A DNA stretch of 64,000 nucleotides from Mixta mediterraneensis. Its GTDB lineage: Bacteria > Pseudomonadota > Gammaproteobacteria > Enterobacterales > Enterobacteriaceae. The DNA is taken from positions 186,001 to 250,000 of the forward strand of contig NZ_JACFXY010000002.1 in assembly GCF_014946725.1 (NCBI RefSeq), written 5' to 3'. Position numbers and translations under genes: made by a program. Shown one piece after another: positions 9,626 through 17,826 of the stretch. Under the pieces are notes generated by a model that searched no databases, had not been told where the DNA came from, and was given only the letters and a program-made list of their open reading frames with translations. The stretch's first letter is position 1. Each line of letters opens with the position of its first letter.

Positions 9626-11023
9626 ATGGCAGCCAATCGCATTGAAAAAGATTCAATGGGGCCCATCGATGTACCGGCAGATAAGTTATGGGGCGCGCAA
9701 ACACAGCGCTCGCTGGAACATTTTCGTATTTCTACTGAAAAAATGCCGACAGCGCTGGTACATGCGCTGGCATTGACTAAACGCGCTGCTGCCAGCGTTA
9801 ACCGTGATTTAGGTTTACTCCCGGCCGAGCGGGCAGACGCGATCGTTAACGCAGCGGACGAAGTCCTTGCTGATAAACACAGCGAAGAGTTCCCGTTGGC
9901 CATCTGGCAGACCGGTTCCGGTACGCAGACCAACATGAACATGAATGAAGTGCTGGCAAATCGCGCCAATGAAATTCTTGGCGGCGAACGCGGCATGTCG
10001 CGCTTAGTGCATCCGAACGATGATGTAAATAAAAGCCAAAGTTCGAATGATGTATTCCCAACCGCCATGCACGTGGCTGCGGTTATTGCTCTGCGCGAAC
10101 AGCTGATACCGCAGATTCATGTCCTGAAGAAGACCCTGAGCGAGAAGTCAGAAGCCTTTAAAGACATCGTGAAAATCGGCCGAACCCATCTACAAGACGC
10201 GACGCCGTTGACGCTGGGTCAGGAAATTTCCGGCTGGGTGGCAATGCTGGAGCACAACCTTAAGCACATCGAACACAGTATTCCGCACGTAGCCGAGCTG
10301 GCGCTGGGCGGCACCGCAGTTGGCACCGGTTTAAATACCCATCCTGAATATGCGGTTCGCGTAGCAAAAGCCCTGGCCGAATTAACCCAACAGCCCTTTG
10401 TCACCGCGCCAAATAAATTCGAAGCGCTGGCAACCTGTGATGCCTTAGTCCATGCACACGGTGCGTTGAAGGGGCTGGCCGCATCCTTAATGAAAATCGC
10501 CAACGACGTGCGCTGGTTATCTTCAGGCCCGCGTTGCGGCATCGGCGAAATTGCGATCCCGGAAAACGAGCCGGGTAGCTCCATCATGCCGGGCAAGGTC
10601 AATCCAACACAGTGTGAAGCCATGACCATGTTGTGCTGCCAGGTGATGGGCAACGACGTGGCGATTAATATGGGAGGAGCTTCAGGTAACTTTGAACTAA
10701 ATGTGTTCCGTCCGATGGTGATCCATAACTTCCTGCAATCGATACGCCTGCTGGCAGATGGCATGGACAGCTTTAATCACCATTGTGCAGTCGGTATTGA
10801 ACCTGTGCACGAACGTATCGAGCAGTTACTGAATGAATCACTGATGCTGGTTACGGCTTTGAACACCCATATCGGTTACGACAAAGCGGCGGAAATTGCC
10901 AAAAAGGCCCATAAAGAGGGGCTGACGCTAAAAGGTTCGGCGCTGAAACTGGGTTATCTGACCGAGGAGCAGTTTGACGAATGGGTCCGTCCTGAAGAGA
11001 TGGTCGGCAGCATGAAGCAATAA
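9626..11023 (+). CDS. fumC: Class II fumarate hydratase
   Basis: The 465-residue enzyme converts fumarate to malate in the TCA cycle and needs no iron-sulfur cluster. The superfamily signature [11 protein letters not shown] is present near residues 317-327, along with [12 protein letters not shown] (about 97-108), [13 protein letters not shown] and [11 protein letters not shown], which build the active site. A strong AAAGGAG site precedes the ATG. A terminator at 11040-11067 ends the unit. No class I fumarase lies beside it. Confidence 0.98.
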   Translation: MAANRIEKDSMGPIDVPADKLWGAQTQRSLEHFRISTEKMPTALVHALALTKRAAASVNRDLGLLPAERADAIVNAADEVLADKHSEEFPLAIWQTGSGTQTNMNMNEVLANRANEILGGERGMSRLVHPNDDVNKSQSSNDVFPTAMHVAAVIALREQLIPQIHVLKKTLSEKSEAFKDIVKIGRTHLQDATPLTLGQEISGWVAMLEHNLKHIEHSIPHVAELALGGTAVGTGLNTHPEYAVRVAKALAELTQQPFVTAPNKFEALATCDALVHAHGALKGLAASLMKIANDVRWLSSGPRCGIGEIAIPENEPGSSIMPGKVNPTQCEAMTMLCCQVMGNDVAINMGGASGNFELNVFRPMVIHNFLQSIRLLADGMDSFNHHCAVGIEPVHERIEQLLNESLMLVTALNTHIGYDKAAEIAKKAHKEGLTLKGSALKLGYLTEEQFDEWVRPEEMVGSMKQ

Positions 11024-11039
11024 GTCATTCGTCACAACG

Positions 11040-11067
11040 AGGCCAGCTTATATTAGCTGGCCTTTTT
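11040..11067 (+). terminator. Terminator after fumC
   Basis: AGGCCAGCT and AGCTGGCCT form a nine-base-pair stem followed by five T residues. It separates fumC from the convergent tus gene. Confidence 0.9.
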
Positions 11068-11073
11068 ACTGTG

Positions 11074-12003
11074 CTACACCGGCGAATCGACCCAAAGATG
11101 CAGGCGCGGAATCAGCAGATAAAGCGGTTCAGCGGCAGGTTTATGGCGATAAGTGATGTTATCGGCGTCATAATTAAGCAGTTCGCCCAGCAGCGGAACC
11201 TGGGTACGGTCACGACATAACACCAAAATCGGCGAAGGGCAGGCAAGCTGCGTTTGCTTTTTTTCATCGGCGCGCCAGACGCGGGCAATCGGCTGTACTT
11301 TTACGGGGCGCTTAATTTTCAAACGTGCCGATGCAGGCAGTGCCCGCACACTTTCTAACTCTTCCTGCACTTTCTGCGCCCACTGCTCACGTGACCAGGG
11401 CGCTTGCGAGCGTCCAGCCTTCAGGCTTTTCTCCAGTTTTGCCATGATCTCTTCGCGCGTCACATTTTTGATGATGTGTTTGTTAGCCCAGCCAAAACGC
11501 AGGCTGTCCGGTGCCTGTAGCAAAGTAATGGTACGGTAAGCGTTTAGCGTGATTAGGCCACGTAAGTGCTGATGGACAAATTCAAAGCGCGCTTCACTGG
11601 GTAAGCCCGAATCCACGGTGATTAGTTTCTCCAGCTGGGCTTTTAATTGATTAATCTCATCGATTTGCAGCGTGATTTGCTGTTGCCTTGCATCGTCACA
11701 TTCAATGCAAATCGCGCCAGGCAAACGTACTGCCGCTTTGGTGCTGAGCTTTTCAGACTGATGCTGCATAAACAGGCGGCAGTAATGGTTCAGCGCCATT
11801 TCACGCGCCGTTTCACCGAGATGTTGCTCAACGGCTATCTGGGTGATGGCGTCATGTTCGCGGCCTTTTTCAACTGGCGGCAAGCTAAACACGCGCGCAA
11901 TCAGCAGCGGTTGGGATTCAGTCATCTGCCTTAAGGAAGCGAGCGCCCGTTCTAAATCGTTTATGCACTGGTGTAAATCAGCCACTAAATCGTAACGCGA
12001 CAT
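11074..12003 (-). CDS. tus: DNA replication terminus site-binding protein Tus
   Basis: The product has 309 residues, the same length as E. coli Tus. Tus binds Ter sites as a monomer and stops DnaB-driven forks from one side only. Recognisable segments include HQHLRGLITLNAYRTITLL, RFGWANKHIIKN and LKIKRPVKVQPIARVW, which fall in the Ter-contacting core. A Ter sequence lies about 70 bases upstream of the start, as with TerB in E. coli, so autorepression is expected. This places the window in the chromosome terminus. Confidence 0.97.
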   Translation of the reverse strand: MSRYDLVADLHQCINDLERALASLRQMTESQPLLIARVFSLPPVEKGREHDAITQIAVEQHLGETAREMALNHYCRLFMQHQSEKLSTKAAVRLPGAICIECDDARQQQITLQIDEINQLKAQLEKLITVDSGLPSEARFEFVHQHLRGLITLNAYRTITLLQAPDSLRFGWANKHIIKNVTREEIMAKLEKSLKAGRSQAPWSREQWAQKVQEELESVRALPASARLKIKRPVKVQPIARVWRADEKKQTQLACPSPILVLCRDRTQVPLLGELLNYDADNITYRHKPAAEPLYLLIPRLHLWVDSPV

Positions 12004-12069
12004 AATTTTTCTCCTTAATTACAACATCCATAATGTGGCAGAAGAAAAACAGAGGCGCAAGCGTGGTTA

Positions 12070-12084
12070 TAGTTACAACATACT
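12070..12084 (-). promoter_or_regulatory. Ter replication fork trap (TerB-like)
   Basis: The minus strand reads AGTATGTTGTAACTA, the conserved Ter core, and lies upstream of tus as TerB does. The non-permissive face (AGTATG side) points to higher coordinates, so forks arriving from the MFS gene side should be blocked. Orientation logic is from E. coli Tus-Ter; the match is direct. Confidence 0.93.
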
Positions 12085-12215
12085 TTTAGTGATCAACCAA
12101 AATCAGGCCCGCGGTTTTGCAAAGCAGAACAAAAGGACGGCCTCACGACTGGCAACGTTTTTCCTTGTCTCATAACGTGTTATAAAAATGCTTTGTTAGC
12201 GAATGGATTACAAAC

Positions 12216-13400
12216 GTGAATCAAAAAAACAAACCTGGCGCTGCCGCTATTATCACGCTGGGTTTCGTGCAAATTCTCTCCTGGGGTGGATCGTTCTATT
12301 TAATGGCGGTGATGGCAGATCCCATCGTTGCCGAAACCGGTTGGTCGCAGCAATGGGTTTACGGTGCGTTATCGACGGGTATTTTAGTGTCTGGATTGCT
12401 GGCTCCGCTCAGTGGGCGCATTATCGCCAAAACCGGTGGGCGCCTGTTACTGGCATCAAGCGGGGCAGTGATGGCGCTGGGACTGGTGCTTATGGGACTA
12501 AGCCACACGCTGGCATTATTTTTAGGCGCATGGATGATTATCGGAACGGGCATGGCGATGGGGTTATATGATGCGCTTTTTGCTACGCTCGGCACGCGTT
12601 ATGGCAGCCAGGCACGTTCAGCAATTACGGGTATTACGCTGATTTCAGGGTTCTGTACCCCCCTGGTCTGGCCCGGCACGGCGCTATTAATTCACTGGCT
12701 GGGCTGGCGCGGCACTTGCTTTGCGCTTGCAGCCATGCTTGTACTCTGCGTTTTACCGGCGTACTGCTATGCGTTACCGCAGAGTAAACCGATCCACACT
12801 ATAAAACCTCAATCCTTATTGCAGAATGATGCCGATATCGCACCGATGCTGTTTTGGCTGTTGTGCGCCATTTTTACCCTGGCATCGGTGATTATGACGG
12901 CGATTTCGGTGCAACTCATTAGCCTGTTGCAAGCCAGCGGCCATAGCTTAACCTCAGCGCTGGCGTTAAGCGCCATACTGGGTCCTTGTCAGGTCGCTTC
13001 ACGGCTGGTTGATATTGCCTTTAAGCGAGGGCATCCCATCTGGACCACTTTTTTCTCCGTTGGACTGGTGGCAACGGGCTTGTTACTGCTGTTTTTTTTC
13101 CCACAGCTGGCGCTGCTCAGCATGGTGCTTTACGGAGCCGGAAACGGTTTACGTGCCATCGTACGTGGAACTTTACCGCTGGCGATGGTCAAACCGGAGG
13201 TCTATGCCATTGTGGTAGGACGAATGGCGCGTCCGGCCCTCATCGGACAGGCACTGACGCCGCTGGTGGGTGGATATGTGTTTGAAACTATGGGCGCACC
13301 CGCTACGTTAGGGTTGCTTTGCGTGCTGGCAATTATTAACGTGCTGCTGGTGATTATTTTAAAACAAAAACTTCCCACGCCTTCGGCCGCTTTCAGCTAA
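12216..13400 (+). CDS. Major facilitator superfamily transporter
   Basis: The 394-residue protein has about twelve hydrophobic segments and the family loop between helices 2 and 3 (APLSGRIIAKTGGRLLL, residues 63-79). It starts with GTG at 12216; the residues before the first helix are short (MNQKNKPGAAA). The sequence GFVQILSWGGSFYLMAVMADPIVAETGWSQQWVYGA is typical of a branch often found in proteobacteria with unknown substrates. It stands alone between the Ter site and the Rrf2 gene, so context gives no substrate. Confidence 0.85.
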   Translation: MNQKNKPGAAAIITLGFVQILSWGGSFYLMAVMADPIVAETGWSQQWVYGALSTGILVSGLLAPLSGRIIAKTGGRLLLASSGAVMALGLVLMGLSHTLALFLGAWMIIGTGMAMGLYDALFATLGTRYGSQARSAITGITLISGFCTPLVWPGTALLIHWLGWRGTCFALAAMLVLCVLPAYCYALPQSKPIHTIKPQSLLQNDADIAPMLFWLLCAIFTLASVIMTAISVQLISLLQASGHSLTSALALSAILGPCQVASRLVDIAFKRGHPIWTTFFSVGLVATGLLLLFFFPQLALLSMVLYGAGNGLRAIVRGTLPLAMVKPEVYAIVVGRMARPALIGQALTPLVGGYVFETMGAPATLGLLCVLAIINVLLVIILKQKLPTPSAAFS

Positions 13401-13590
13401 TAGCAGAATAATCTGGCGGTTAGTCGGCTAAGCACCTTGTGCTATCGTGCCGTAGGCTTTGGGGAAAACGTGCCTTGTCACTGTCGCCTTGCTTCTAAAA
13501 AGCAACAGTGTTTATTATATTTATTGCTTATTCATTGTTCTCTTAAGCGGCGATAAAACAACAAGATGCACCGCAACTCAGGATAAATAA

Positions 13591-14079
13591 ATGCTTGATT
13601 ACCGCTTCCCGACAGCTTTGCAGATGGTTCTGAGCGTAGCGATGGCGGAGCAAACGGGAAAACGCTCAACCAGCGCGATTCTGGCTTATGGGCTTGAAGC
13701 GAATCCCAGTTTTATCAGGAAATTGATGGTCCCTTTAACCCGCGACGGCATTATTGTCTCAACGCTGGGTCGCACCGGATCGATTCATCTGGGCCGTCCG
13801 GCCGCAGAAATCACGCTTCGTGACATCTATATCTCCGTCATCGAAGATAAAAAAATCTGGGCTTCCCGCCCTGATGTTACGCCGCGTTGTCTGGTTAGCG
13901 CCAATCTCTGCTGGTATTTTAAATCCATTGCAGATGAGGCTGAACAGGCTTCGCTGAATGTATTAGCTAAACGTACTGTCGCCGATGCGCTCAATGAGCT
14001 TAAAAAACGTGACACCAGCAATTGCACCGCTGTACCTGTACTTGACGAGGCGGATGATTGCTGCAAAAAAGGCCGCTGA
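13591..14079 (+). CDS. Rrf2 family transcriptional regulator
   Basis: The 162-residue product has the Rrf2 layout: an N-terminal winged helix (FPTALQMVLSVAMAEQ, SAILAYGLEANPSFIRKLMVPLTRDGIIVSTLGRTGSIHLGR across residues 6-70) and a dimerisation helix. The three closely spaced Cys that ligate an Fe-S cluster in IscR/NsrR are not in their usual place; Cys occur as RCLVSANLC near residues 103-110 and in the tail. It is therefore closer to the cluster-free YwnA-like branch, which is an inference. A terminator follows directly. Confidence 0.85.
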   Translation: MLDYRFPTALQMVLSVAMAEQTGKRSTSAILAYGLEANPSFIRKLMVPLTRDGIIVSTLGRTGSIHLGRPAAEITLRDIYISVIEDKKIWASRPDVTPRCLVSANLCWYFKSIADEAEQASLNVLAKRTVADALNELKKRDTSNCTAVPVLDEADDCCKKGR

Positions 14080-14093
14080 TGTGGCTTTTTTTC
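14064..14093 (+). terminator. Terminator overlapping the end of the Rrf2 gene
   Basis: AAAAAAGGCC and GGCTTTTTTT pair around GCTGATGT and end in T. The hairpin begins inside the last codons of the gene. Confidence 0.6.
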
Positions 14094-14328
14094 ATTTCTG
14101 ATCCCCGCTGAATCGAGAGCAATCGGAAGATTGCTCTCCCGTTTATGCACTTCACTGCGTTACAGCTTTTTTGCCTGCCTTACTCGTCAGCAGGCGATAA
14201 AAACCCTACAAGCTGTGCGGCATTTAATGTACCAATAAAACTTGCATTAAATGGCATAGTCACTCACCCTTTAAGTGTAACTGCAATTGATACTGATACT
14301 ATTTTTCACCGCGACGGGAGAGACTGGA

Positions 14329-14676
14329 ATGATGAGCGACGCCTTTATTCATGATCTAATCGACTGGATTGATAACAACATCGAAGCACGTCTGGATCTG
14401 GATACCGTTTCTGAGCGTGCAGGCTATTCGAAGTGGCATTTGCAGCGGATGTTCAAAGAACACACCGGCTATCCGCTGGGTGAATATATTCGCGTGAAAA
14501 AGCTGAAAAAGTCCGCTGATCGTTTGACCAGCACCAATGAACCGATCCTTAACGTGGCGATTTCGTTAGGCTTCGATTCACAGCAATCGTTTAACCGCAG
14601 CTTTAAACGGCAATATGGTGTTGCGCCGGGGACATGGCGTCGTCATAGCGCAAACACGCATTCACACGCTGCTTAA
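14329..14676 (+). CDS. MarA/SoxS/RamA-type AraC-family activator
   Basis: The 115-residue protein consists of little more than an AraC-type DNA-binding domain with two HTH motifs (VSERAGYSKWHLQRMFKEHTG and the VAISLGFDSQQSFNRSFKRQYG block) and the closing PGTWRR. This is the single-domain architecture of MarA, SoxS, RamA and Rob-N, which activate stress and efflux genes through marbox sites. I start at 14329 after GGGAGAGA; a longer frame from 14287 lacks a ribosome site. No soxR or marR partner is adjacent, so the inducing signal cannot be named. The paralogue identity is uncertain. Confidence 0.85.
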   Translation: MMSDAFIHDLIDWIDNNIEARLDLDTVSERAGYSKWHLQRMFKEHTGYPLGEYIRVKKLKKSADRLTSTNEPILNVAISLGFDSQQSFNRSFKRQYGVAPGTWRRHSANTHSHAA

Positions 14677-14762
14677 CGCCGCTGGGGCCAGCTTGACTGG
14701 CCCGCGCTGTTTCTGCGCATGAAAACTGTTATTATCAGCATCCTGTCGTCACGGATGTCATC

Positions 14763-15197
14763 ATGTCAAAAAAACTCTGGATTGGACTCTTTTTTGTCCT
14801 TGCCGCCTGCTGGACTGGTCTTAAACCTTATCTGAACTCATCACTGGCGCCTGCTGCTGGCGACATTACTTCGCTGACCGATGCGCGCCTTGTGGCCCGT
14901 TATATTTTGCAAAATCAGCAATTGCCCGATTATTACCTGACTAAAAATGAAGCGCGGCAACGTGGCAGGAACCCGGCTAAAGGGGATCTGTGCCAAGTCT
15001 TGCCGGGTAAAGCCATAGGCGGCGATCGGTTTTCAAACCGCGAGAAGCGACTGCCGCAACGCAAAAACCGTCAGTGGTATGAGGCTGACGTAAATTATCG
15101 CTGCGGTCATCGCGAAGCGGATCGTCTGGTCTACTCTTCCGATGGCCTGGTTTATCTCTCAACCGATCACTATCGCAGCTTTAAACAGGTGCCGTAA
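14763..15197 (+). CDS. Secreted barnase-type ribonuclease
   Basis: The 144-residue product aligns with barnase over its last 105 residues: LPDYYLTKNEARQRG, GKAIGGDRFSNREKRLP, EADVNY, ADRLVYSSDGLVY and STDHYRSF. Barnase catalytic residues Glu73, Arg87 and His102 correspond to the Glu of EADVNY, the Arg of ADRLVYSSD and the His of STDHY, all retained, so it should cleave RNA. The N-terminus MSKKLWIGLFFVLAAC is a hydrophobic export signal; LAAC fits a lipobox, so the protein may be a lipoprotein, though barnase itself is released. The inhibitor gene follows two bases after the stop. Confidence 0.9.
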   Translation: MSKKLWIGLFFVLAACWTGLKPYLNSSLAPAAGDITSLTDARLVARYILQNQQLPDYYLTKNEARQRGRNPAKGDLCQVLPGKAIGGDRFSNREKRLPQRKNRQWYEADVNYRCGHREADRLVYSSDGLVYLSTDHYRSFKQVP

Positions 15198-15199
15198 GC

Positions 15200-15463
15200 A
15201 TGCTGATTCTGACCTTTGATTTTTGCCAGTTAGCCGATCGCGATGCGTTTTATCATCAGCTGGCACAGCAAAGCCATTGCCCGTTTCCGTTTGGCAATAA
15301 CCTTGATGCGCTATGGGACTGGCTGACCGGTGGAATGGCACTGCCTGCGGAAATACACTTACACCACATTGATAAGCAGCGTGATGCGCTTGTACCGGTA
15401 TTGGCGCTGTTAGAAGAAGCGGCGCAGTCGCTAAAAGGAGAGCTGCGCCTGGTAATACATTAG
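15200..15463 (+). CDS. Barstar-family ribonuclease inhibitor
   Basis: The 87-residue protein matches barstar, including the diagnostic FGNNLDALWDWLTGG, whose counterpart in barstar (YGENLDALWDCLTG) forms the barnase-binding helix and loop. It has no signal peptide, so it protects the cytoplasm from the upstream RNase before export. Two bases separate the genes. Its stop overlaps the convergent srfC stop by four bases. Confidence 0.92.
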   Translation: MLILTFDFCQLADRDAFYHQLAQQSHCPFPFGNNLDALWDWLTGGMALPAEIHLHHIDKQRDALVPVLALLEEAAQSLKGELRLVIH

Positions 15464-17826
15464 CTGCGCAGCGGCTTCAGCAAAGCAATCAGCGCTTCAC
15501 GCGCAGCAGCGGGTAAATCGCTGCCGCCGGTGTAGCCGTTATTTTCGATAATCACCGTATTGAGTCCGACTAACCAGTCATAGATATAATAAGCCGTATG
15601 ATTAGCGGGCGCGGCAGCAAGTCTGGTCAGGCGTTGCCCGGCACCAAAGCTTACGCTTGGCGCGGGGGGGCGCGAGAAAATAGGTTGACCGCGATTGACG
15701 CGGCTTGGTGGACGCTCCGGCTCCGGGCGCTGCAAGAAACCCAGCCAGGCGACAAAATCGCCCAGTACCGTCATTGCCCGCGTTACCTGCCGATCGGCGC
15801 GCGATCCATGCGTCACCGCATGCGAATCGGATTCATGCAGCGCCTGCTGCAATTTTTGCGTCATATCGGTGCGGAAACTGGCGGTGATCAACTCTTCAAC
15901 CAACCATTCCATTGTAGCTTTATCGATATTCAGCAGCGCCAGTAAGCTGCGGTTTTCGGGCAGCTGACGTAAGTGATCGAGCCATAAACGGAATACCTGC
16001 TGCGGAAATTGCTGACCACTCTGACCCGATTGACTTTGCTGTACCGGCGCTTGCGCTGTTTCAGTGCTGCTAAACAGATCAAACTCAAACCCAATGCCAA
16101 ACTGCGTTTCTGCCGCCGGGAGACTGCTGCTGGCGGGTACGGCGGTTTGATTCAGCCAGAGCTGACGTAACGTCTCACGCGGGGGTTGCAGACGTTCCAG
16201 CAGTTCACCGTGCAAACCGGTGCGGTGCTGCAGACACTTCAGCAGGGTGTCCGCGATAGTCTGTTTGCGTGCCGCCTGTTCCGGGCTGGCTTCGGCTTCC
16301 GTCCACGGCTGCAAGCGGCGCTCAACTACGGCATGCTGAACCTGAGCCAGTTGGGCGACAAGTCGATCGCGACGCGCCTCCGGCTGCATCTCGTCCTGTA
16401 ACCAGGCGGCCATACGATCAACCCCTGCGCGATCCAGCGCCAGCATTGAACCCCAGTGCTGTCCCGGCTGACCAATCTGACGTTGTACCGCTTCATCTAC
16501 ATTGATCTGCTGATGGCGTGCATCGTAAGGGGTGATCGCCCAGATCAGCCGAGGCTTTTCACCGTTTTTATGCACGGGCTGGTAACGCAGCCATTCACGC
16601 AGCGTCTGGCTGGCAAGGCTGGCATCCTGGCGCTGGCTGGCAGCGGTGCAAACCAGTAACAGATCGATAGCCTGACGTGCAGCATAAAAGCCGGGCAGCA
16701 GGGCGCGTTTGTGGTCCAGTAGCCGCGCTCGCAGCGGATCCTGCTGTTGCAGGCGCAGACGCTCTTCCCGAATTGTCTGGTCTGCTGGCAGACCAGGCGC
16801 AGGCAGTTCGAGCATGTCGGCGTCATCGTACAGCGCGGTACGCGGCGTTGAACTTAGCGGAATCGACACTTCCAGCGTTAATAACGCCAGCAGGCCCAGC
16901 GCCACGCTTTGCGGTTTGGCGATGCGATTTCCGTTCAGTGGACAAACTTCGATTAGCCGTTGCTGGTCTTGCTCGCTGGCCGGTACGATCAGCTGTTCGG
17001 CAGGCAAAAAGGCGGTATCGGTCAATACGCTCAGCGGCACCAGCACACGGTTGCTGTTACGCAGCTGATGACGCAAATGCAGCAGGTCGCGCAGCACTTC
17101 ATTTAATGCCGGTTCGGCAGGCCACAGCAGCGAAAATAGCTGCACGCGATCGTCAACGCTGAGCCAGGGAGCCAGTTCAATCGCCTGCGGCCAAAAATGG
17201 CGATCAAGCAATGCATCATATAAGTGATGGCGACGGCACCACGACCATACGCTGACTAACGCGTCGGTTTCTGATCCTGCCAGCGGCGTGGTCAGGCGAT
17301 GACGCTGCAAACGGCGTAGTTCGCTGTCGATCTGAGGAATATCCGGCTGTGCAATACCGCCGCCGCAGGTGATGACCAGAAGCAAAATTTCCGCTTCGCT
17401 CAGCAGAGCTAATTCCACTGGCCATTCGCCAGACAGCGGCTCACGCTGGTGGCTGAAACGGGTCGCAATGGCAAAATCGAGGTTATCGGGATTGATATGC
17501 TGAAAATAGTTCAGCGATTTATCGTTCAGGCGAGTCATTAACTGGCCTTGCGCGTCGGCAACCATTTCACGTAGCAGCCAGGCTTTTCCTGCCTGTGATT
17601 GCCCAAACAGGGCCAGCGTAACCGGTCGCGCTATTTGCTGGGCCAGCGTTTCAGTTTGCACGCGCGCCTGGCGTAGTTGCAGCGTCAGCGTTTCAGCTTC
17701 CAGCGCCAGACGTGGTGAATGCTGGCGGCTGTTATCAATCCAGTCAAGGCTGGCGTTCAGCGCGTCCTGTAACAGGCTAAGACGTTTTGCCAGCGTTTGT
17801 GGCTGGCGCGGTTTTACCGATTTCAT
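15460..17826 (-). CDS. srfC: Putative virulence factor SrfC
   Basis: The 788-residue protein is the third member of the srfABC set known from Salmonella and widespread in enterobacteria; the biochemical role is not established. A P-loop-like segment LALFGQSQAGKAWLLREM lies near residues 73-90, with Ala where Ser or Thr normally follows the Lys, so nucleotide binding is uncertain. A Glu/Arg-rich helical middle part follows. The gene overlaps srfB by four bases, implying translational coupling. Confidence 0.85.
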   Translation of the reverse strand: MKSVKPRQPQTLAKRLSLLQDALNASLDWIDNSRQHSPRLALEAETLTLQLRQARVQTETLAQQIARPVTLALFGQSQAGKAWLLREMVADAQGQLMTRLNDKSLNYFQHINPDNLDFAIATRFSHQREPLSGEWPVELALLSEAEILLLVITCGGGIAQPDIPQIDSELRRLQRHRLTTPLAGSETDALVSVWSWCRRHHLYDALLDRHFWPQAIELAPWLSVDDRVQLFSLLWPAEPALNEVLRDLLHLRHQLRNSNRVLVPLSVLTDTAFLPAEQLIVPASEQDQQRLIEVCPLNGNRIAKPQSVALGLLALLTLEVSIPLSSTPRTALYDDADMLELPAPGLPADQTIREERLRLQQQDPLRARLLDHKRALLPGFYAARQAIDLLLVCTAASQRQDASLASQTLREWLRYQPVHKNGEKPRLIWAITPYDARHQQINVDEAVQRQIGQPGQHWGSMLALDRAGVDRMAAWLQDEMQPEARRDRLVAQLAQVQHAVVERRLQPWTEAEASPEQAARKQTIADTLLKCLQHRTGLHGELLERLQPPRETLRQLWLNQTAVPASSSLPAAETQFGIGFEFDLFSSTETAQAPVQQSQSGQSGQQFPQQVFRLWLDHLRQLPENRSLLALLNIDKATMEWLVEELITASFRTDMTQKLQQALHESDSHAVTHGSRADRQVTRAMTVLGDFVAWLGFLQRPEPERPPSRVNRGQPIFSRPPAPSVSFGAGQRLTRLAAAPANHTAYYIYDWLVGLNTVIIENNGYTGGSDLPAAAREALIALLKPLRS

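Noticed and set aside
14685..14703. GGGCCAG/CTGGCCC hairpin after the SoxS-like gene as a terminator
   Set aside because: The stem is good but no T run follows on either strand, so it is left out of the features.
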